Of a stretch of 27,576 bases of DNA, positions 24,026 through 27,576 are shown one piece after another. The notes under the pieces were generated by a model. It was not told the origin of the DNA and ran no database searches. It saw nothing but the letters and a program-made list of their open reading frames with translations. The position numbers and the translations under genes are program-made. Numbering within the stretch: position 1 is the first letter of the stretch; every line of letters starts with the position of its first letter. Location: contig JBDRDH010000161.1 of NCBI GenBank assembly GCA_043820985.1, positions 1 through 27,576 on the forward strand, in the 5' to 3' direction. The DNA is from JAAYXS01 sp043820985. Lineage in GTDB: Bacteria; Planctomycetota; Phycisphaerae; UBA1845; Fen-1342.

Positions 24026-24436
24026 TCAGCTCTCCGGTGTCGGAGCCTTGCGGCAGGTGGGGCAGATTCCGATGAACTCGAAACGATAACCGAGGATCTC
24101 GTAGCCATTGAGTTTGTCGAAACTGACTTTAACCGGATCATATGGTATGTCGTGGGCATCGTCAACGCGCCCGCATTGGGCGCAGCGTATGTGATAGTGA
24201 GAAGCCGGGTTGCCATCAAAACGAGCCTCGCTACCCGGAATGTCCAGTTTCTGAATCAGCCCCGTCCGGGTGAGAACCTCCAGGTTGCGGTAGACCGTCC
24301 CCAGGCTGATCCTGGGCAACCGCTCACGGACGTTCTCGTAGAGAATAGCCGCCGTCGGATGCGTGGTGACCTTCATTAACTCCTCAAGGATCACTCGACG
24401 CTGACGTGTATTCCGCTTTGGTTTGTCGGTTATCAT
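24026..24436 (-). CDS. PerR-like Fur-family regulator
   Basis: The product is 136 residues. The winged-helix region includes RNTRQRRVILEEL and ISLGTVYRNLEVL. THPTA supplies the regulatory His equivalent to His37 of PerR, and EARFDG supplies an Asp in the position of PerR Asp85. SHYHIRCAQCGRV and ICPTC form the HxH and two CxxC structural zinc sites. The Asp in RFD, the residue that favours Mn/Fe peroxide sensing, argues for PerR and not Fur or Zur, but the assignment rests on remembered alignments. It probably represses peroxide or iron-stress genes. It lies 165 bases after hcp on the same strand and has its own AT-rich upstream region. Confidence 0.85.
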   Translation of the reverse strand: MITDKPKRNTRQRRVILEELMKVTTHPTAAILYENVRERLPRISLGTVYRNLEVLTRTGLIQKLDIPGSEARFDGNPASHYHIRCAQCGRVDDAHDIPYDPVKVSFDKLNGYEILGYRFEFIGICPTCRKAPTPES

Positions 24437-24438
24437 AA
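24430..24438. promoter_or_regulatory. short TTAT-N-ATAA palindrome over the Fur-family start codon
   Basis: TTATCATAA overlaps the ATG at 24436, and further AT-rich sequence (ATTATTATTACTAAAG) lies 20-40 bases upstream. Per boxes have the form TTATAATnATTATAA, so this could be an autoregulatory half-site. The match is short. Confidence 0.25.
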
Positions 24439-24601
24439 CATGCTACCAGTACCCATTATTATTACTAAAGTTATGAAAACCGTCAAGACCTGTCGGCCTC
24501 GGAGAGAACGGTCCGGGAGGTGGGAGGCACGGGCTCAAGCGGTACGAGTAGCACCTACTGCCAGGCGCGCGTGGCTCGGTATCACGCCCGTCTCTATCAC
24601 A

Positions 24602-25912
24602 TCAGCCGACACTCTGGAGTGATTCCTTCAGATCAACTAACGGATCCTTGTCCGTGAGCTTGAGGTCGTACTTGTCCTGGAGGATCTTGAAAACGTTTGG
24701 CGAGATAAACGCCGGTGGTTTGGGACCGATGCGGATGCCTTTCACGCCGAGATGGAGCAGAGTGAGCAGCACGGCGACGGCTTTCTGCTCGAACCAGGAG
24801 AGTACGATCGTCAGTGGCAGATCATTGACCGAGCAGTTGAACGCGCCAGCCAGAGCGGAAGCGACCTGGATTGCCCCGTATGCGTCGTTGCACTGACCCA
24901 TGTCTAGCAGGCGCGGCACCGGGCCGACGCCCTCGAGCTCGATCGTTCCGAAGTCCTCGTCGCGAATGCGGAACTTGCCGCAGCCGAGCGTCAGCACGAC
25001 CGAGTCCTTTGGCGTGTTACGGGCGAACTCGCTGAAGTAGTTACGGCCCGGCTCGGCGCCGTCGCAGCCGCCGATCAGGAAGAAGTGGTTCAGCTTGCCG
25101 GCTTTAACCGCCGCGATGATCTTGTCCGCCAGTCCCAGTAGAACGGTGTGGTGGAAACCAATAGTCGATTCGCCCATGGGCTGATCCGGCAGCGGCTTTG
25201 AATTCTTCGCACACTCGATCACCGCGGCGAAATCGTTCGTCGTAAGCCGCTTGCCGCCCGGCACGGCGGTGACGCGTGTGGTGAAGAGGCGGTCCTTGTA
25301 GTTGTCCGGCGGGATGAGCACACAGTTGGTCGTCGCCAGCGTCGGCCCGCTGAACGCCGCGAACTCCTTCTTCTGCTTCTGCCACGCCCCGCCGTAGTGT
25401 CCGGCCAGATGCTCGTGCTTGCGCAGCTTGGGATACATATGCGCCGGCAGCATCTCGCCGTGGGTGTAGACGTTGATGCCGGTGCCCTTGGTCTGCTCGA
25501 GCAGGTCGGCCAGGTCCAGCATGTCGTGGCCGGTGATCAGGATGCCGGGGCCGGGCTTGGTGCCCTCGAAGACGGTCGCGGGCGACGGAGTACCAAAGCG
25601 CTTGGTGTGGCCCTCGTCCAGCATCTGCATTACGCGCAGGTTGTGCTTGCCGCAGTCGAGCACCAGTTCAAAGAGCGTGTCGATATCGAAGTTGACGTTG
25701 GTCACCGTGGTGAACAGAGCCTCCTCCACGAAGGCGTCCACTTCCTCATCGACCATCCCCAGCCGCCGGGCGTGGTGGGCGTAGGCGGCCATGCCCTTCA
25801 GCCCGTAAAGCAGCGTCTCCTGCAACGACTGCATGTCCGGGTCCTTGCCGCAGACACCCACCGTCACGCAACCTTCGCCTTTATACGTTTGCTCACATTG
25901 ATTGCAGAACAT
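24602..25912 (-). CDS. hcp: hybrid cluster protein (hydroxylamine reductase-like), class III
   Basis: The ATG at 25912 is preferred over the ATG at 25915 because AAGGAG then has a 5-base spacer and Hcp proteins start MFCNQCEQT. The 436-residue product has the N-terminal cluster C3-x2-C6-x8-C15-x5-C21. Hybrid-cluster ligands are visible as the His in ITGHDMLDL, Glu in THGEMLPAH, Cys in TTNCVL, LIGGCDGAEPG, LTLGCGKFR and DMGQCNDAYG, and the Glu in WFEQKA. The length of about 436, against about 550 for classes I and II, marks class III, which lacks part of the helical N-terminal domain. Hcp reduces NO or hydroxylamine and mediates S-nitrosylation in anaerobes. It lies 44 bases downstream of a ferredoxin gene, forming an fdx-hcp operon. 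Confidence 0.95.
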   Translation of the reverse strand: MFCNQCEQTYKGEGCVTVGVCGKDPDMQSLQETLLYGLKGMAAYAHHARRLGMVDEEVDAFVEEALFTTVTNVNFDIDTLFELVLDCGKHNLRVMQMLDEGHTKRFGTPSPATVFEGTKPGPGILITGHDMLDLADLLEQTKGTGINVYTHGEMLPAHMYPKLRKHEHLAGHYGGAWQKQKKEFAAFSGPTLATTNCVLIPPDNYKDRLFTTRVTAVPGGKRLTTNDFAAVIECAKNSKPLPDQPMGESTIGFHHTVLLGLADKIIAAVKAGKLNHFFLIGGCDGAEPGRNYFSEFARNTPKDSVVLTLGCGKFRIRDEDFGTIELEGVGPVPRLLDMGQCNDAYGAIQVASALAGAFNCSVNDLPLTIVLSWFEQKAVAVLLTLLHLGVKGIRIGPKPPAFISPNVFKILQDKYDLKLTDKDPLVDLKESLQSVG

Positions 25913-25956
25913 CATGACTCCTTCCAGAGGTGGTTTGTCCTATGCCGTCAGCTCAA

Positions 25957-26763
25957 TCACGCGACGGTTTCGTGCGGCAGTTTTCTCTTCGCGAGAAGCT
26001 GGCCGCGCGTCCCGATGATCAACTCGGTGATCTGAACGTCCACGCCGGCTCGACGTCGGGCTTCCAGAACGGCGTGTGTGATGCCAGTGCAACACGGCAC
26101 TTCCATGCGCGCCACGACGATCTCGCGCAGCGCGTTGGTCTGGATCATCTCTGTCAGCTTGTCGACATAGCCGGACAGCTCGTCGAACTTCGGGCACCCG
26201 ATCACCACTATACGTCCATGGAGCAGCTTAGCATGGAAATCCGGATAGGCAACCGGGACACAATCCGCCGCCACCAACAGGCTGGCTTCACGCAGAACCG
26301 GCGCGTGCGACGGTAACAGCCGGAGCTGTACCGGCCAATGCGTCAACTCCGAGCGCCCACCGACGGCGGGCAGCCCGCGGCCCACAGGGGCAGCTTCGCT
26401 CGCTGGATCCGAGCCACCGAACATCATCAGCCGACTCCCGGGACAACCGCATTCGAGCGGCGGCGGCTCGGAAGCGACCGGCGGAGTTACTCCCGCGCAG
26501 GCGGCGGGCGCGTGTGTGGGTGTCGGGGTCTCCACCTGGCGCGTGATGGCGGCCTCGTCGAACTCGTCCGCCGCGCGGTGCTCGATCTTAATGGCGCCCT
26601 GGGGACAGTGCCCCAGGCAGGCCCCCAAACCATCGCACAGGTTGTCGGCAATAAGCCGGGCCTTGCCAGCGACTATCCGAATTGCCCCTTCCTGGCAGGC
26701 TGGAACACACAACCCGCAGCCGTCACAAAGCTCTTCGTCGATAGTGACAATCTCACGAATCAA
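25957..26763 (-). CDS. ferredoxin-like protein of the hcp operon
   Basis: The start is TTG at 26763, with AGGAG 7 bases upstream. The 268-residue product has one classical cluster (CDGCGLCVPAC, residues 13-23) and a second of the form CDGLGACLGHCP, which has five residues between the first two cysteines. A variable Pro-rich linker follows, with CGCPGSR near its end. The C-terminal domain contains IVVIGCPKFDEL and MEVPCCTGI, conserved Cys motifs often seen in ferredoxins next to Hcp. It probably delivers electrons to Hcp. It is the first gene of the operon and is divergent from the Crp/Fnr gene, with an FNR-like box between them. Confidence 0.9.
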   Translation of the reverse strand: MIREIVTIDEELCDGCGLCVPACQEGAIRIVAGKARLIADNLCDGLGACLGHCPQGAIKIEHRAADEFDEAAITRQVETPTPTHAPAACAGVTPPVASEPPPLECGCPGSRLMMFGGSDPASEAAPVGRGLPAVGGRSELTHWPVQLRLLPSHAPVLREASLLVAADCVPVAYPDFHAKLLHGRIVVIGCPKFDELSGYVDKLTEMIQTNALREIVVARMEVPCCTGITHAVLEARRRAGVDVQITELIIGTRGQLLAKRKLPHETVA

Positions 26764-26838
26764 GGCGATACTCCTGTTGTCAGCGCTCGCGGGCGAGGCT
26801 CACGACTAAGAGTTTCGGGTAATTCGCGTCGGTGAGCC

Positions 26839-26852
26839 TTGATCTGCGTCAA
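26839..26852. promoter_or_regulatory. FNR/DNR-type palindrome between fdx-hcp and the regulator gene
   Basis: TTGAT-CTGC-GTCAA lies in CTTGAT...GTCAAG. Its centre is 82 bases from the ferredoxin start and 23 bases from the regulator start. For fdx-hcp it sits near -47 relative to a weak -10 candidate (CTTAGT, 26810-26805). For the regulator it would lie too close to the start codon to activate, so repression or autoregulation is more likely there. Confidence 0.6.
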
Positions 26853-26868
26853 GCATGGAGATTTTTTC

Positions 26869-27576
26869 TTGCCAAGCCGAGAAGATTCACGACTGTCAGC
26901 GCGGGAAATACTCCGCAAGTGCGGGCTGTTTCGGACGTTATCCGAGCAGTGGATCGACCTCCTGGCTGCCGAAGCAACAGTCCGCCGTTTCAAAAAAGGG
27001 CACGGAATTTTTCGCCAAGGCGACGAATGCCCCGGCCTGTATTGCGTCGGCACTGGTCTGGTCCGTGTCTTCAAGCTGGCCCCGAGCGGGAAAGAACACG
27101 TCCTGCACTTTGCCGATCCGGGCAAGACCTTCGCCGAGGTCGCCGCCATGGGTGAATTTACTGTCCCCGCCCACGCCGAGGCGGTCGAGGACACGGTCTG
27201 CGTGCTGCTGCCCACGGACCGCTTCCAGCGACTGCTTAAGCAGCACCATGAGCTTTGCCTGCAACTGCTCGGCGGTATGTCATTCTGGGTACGTCAACTC
27301 ATCGGCCTGCTGGAAGACATCGTGCTACGCGACGCCAGCGGGCGGGTTGCCCACCACGTTCTGGAGGCGGATCCGGGTAGCGGCAAGGAGACGTTCTCTT
27401 TGCCGGTATTGAAGAAGGATTTGGCCAGCCACCTCAACCTCACCAGCGAAACCCTCTCGCGCACGCTCCGGCGTCTGGCCGAGAGCGGCCTGATCGAAAT
27501 GGGCCCCGGCCAGCGCATCCGCATCCTCGATCCCCCCGCCCTCCGCGACGTCGCCGAAGGCCTCCTCCCCGCCGAG
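26869..27576 (+). CDS. Crp/Fnr-family regulator (3' end cut by window)
   Basis: The frame is open to the last base, so the gene is partial at 236 codons. The TTG at 26869 is chosen because GGAG lies at 26857-26860 with an 8-base spacer; a TTG at 26839 is within the palindrome. The N-terminal two-thirds form the cNMP-binding-like barrel (FKKGHGIFRQGDECPGLYCV, GKTFAEVAAMG). The C-terminal HTH carries LASHLNLTSETLSRTLRRL, with Glu-x-x-Ser-Arg as in FNR, which recognises TTGA half-sites. Only one Cys lies near the N-terminus, so an FNR-type oxygen-sensing cluster is unlikely. DNR/NNR- or HcpR-like sensing of NO or redox state fits the neighbouring hcp. The boxes at 26839 and 21673 are candidate targets. 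Confidence 0.88.
   Translation, partial: MPSREDSRLSAREILRKCGLFRTLSEQWIDLLAAEATVRRFKKGHGIFRQGDECPGLYCVGTGLVRVFKLAPSGKEHVLHFADPGKTFAEVAAMGEFTVPAHAEAVEDTVCVLLPTDRFQRLLKQHHELCLQLLGGMSFWVRQLIGLLEDIVLRDASGRVAHHVLEADPGSGKETFSLPVLKKDLASHLNLTSETLSRTLRRLAESGLIEMGPGQRIRILDPPALRDVAEGLLPAE

Noticed and set aside
23854..24075. 73-codon + strand frame between the ATPase and the Fur-family gene
   Set aside because: It overlaps the end of the Fur-family gene on the other strand and shows no motif or ribosome-binding site.
1..27576. A CRISPR array
   Set aside because: No regularly spaced short repeats and no cas genes were seen. The only direct repeats found are the Rhs core copies and a 10-mer pair.

Overview
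The window most likely comes from a member of the Planctomycetota, probably a Phycisphaerae-like lineage. The evidence is the set of protein families, not a database match. It includes secreted proteins ending in dockerin-like GDxNxDGxVNxYDID repeats, a pseudopilin with an H-x11-DG tail, a short protein with two membrane helices of a kind common in planctomycetes, and high-GC codon use. TTG and GTG starts are frequent.

Positions 1-4463 hold an Rhs-type polymorphic-toxin tip array on the + strand. Two Rhs tip fragments (70-1407 and 1915-3207) share a closely related core and end in unrelated C-terminal modules. Each is followed directly by a small membrane or lipoprotein gene (1383-1895 and 3225-3656) that is a candidate immunity gene. 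The second module has the sequence signature of an L,D-transpeptidase-like Tlde1/DUF2778 effector, and its neighbour looks like a lipoprotein. A piece of upstream Rhs YD-repeat and a dockerin-like tail lie out of order at 3703-4463.

Positions 4464-9956 are a cell-surface or secreted region: a pseudopilin-like protein, a membrane-anchored zinc-ribbon protein, and an 1128-residue secreted multidomain protein with lectin-like, PKD-like, propeller-like and dockerin-like parts.

Positions 9957-18315 are a mosaic. It contains a transposase remnant, an AAA/DUF4143 ATPase, a large SWIM-SNF2 helicase, a tRNA/tmRNA-like 3' end, a remnant of a type IIG (MmeI-like) methyltransferase and a radical SAM enzyme.

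Positions 18312-21579 (- strand) are a translationally coupled respiratory operon: tetraheme cytochrome c, Tat-exported ferredoxin with four Fe-S motifs, and an NrfD/DsrP-type membrane subunit. After it comes a small exported-protein gene whose signal peptide is broken by an in-frame TAG.

Positions 21930-23692 (- strand) are a two-gene ATPase plus TOPRIM-like DUF3226 module that resembles ATPase/TOPRIM defence systems of the OLD, Gabija and PARIS kind. Positions 24026-27576 hold a PerR-like Fur regulator, a ferredoxin-hybrid cluster protein operon (fdx-hcp, class III Hcp), and a divergent Crp/Fnr regulator cut by the window end.

The respiratory operon and the fdx-hcp operon are linked by matching palindromes, CTTGAT-N4-GTCAAG, at 21672-21687 and 26838-26853. 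The regulator's recognition helix (ETLSR) is of the type that reads TTGA half-sites. The simplest reading is a small FNR/DNR/HcpR-like regulon that controls anaerobic or nitrosative-stress electron transfer.
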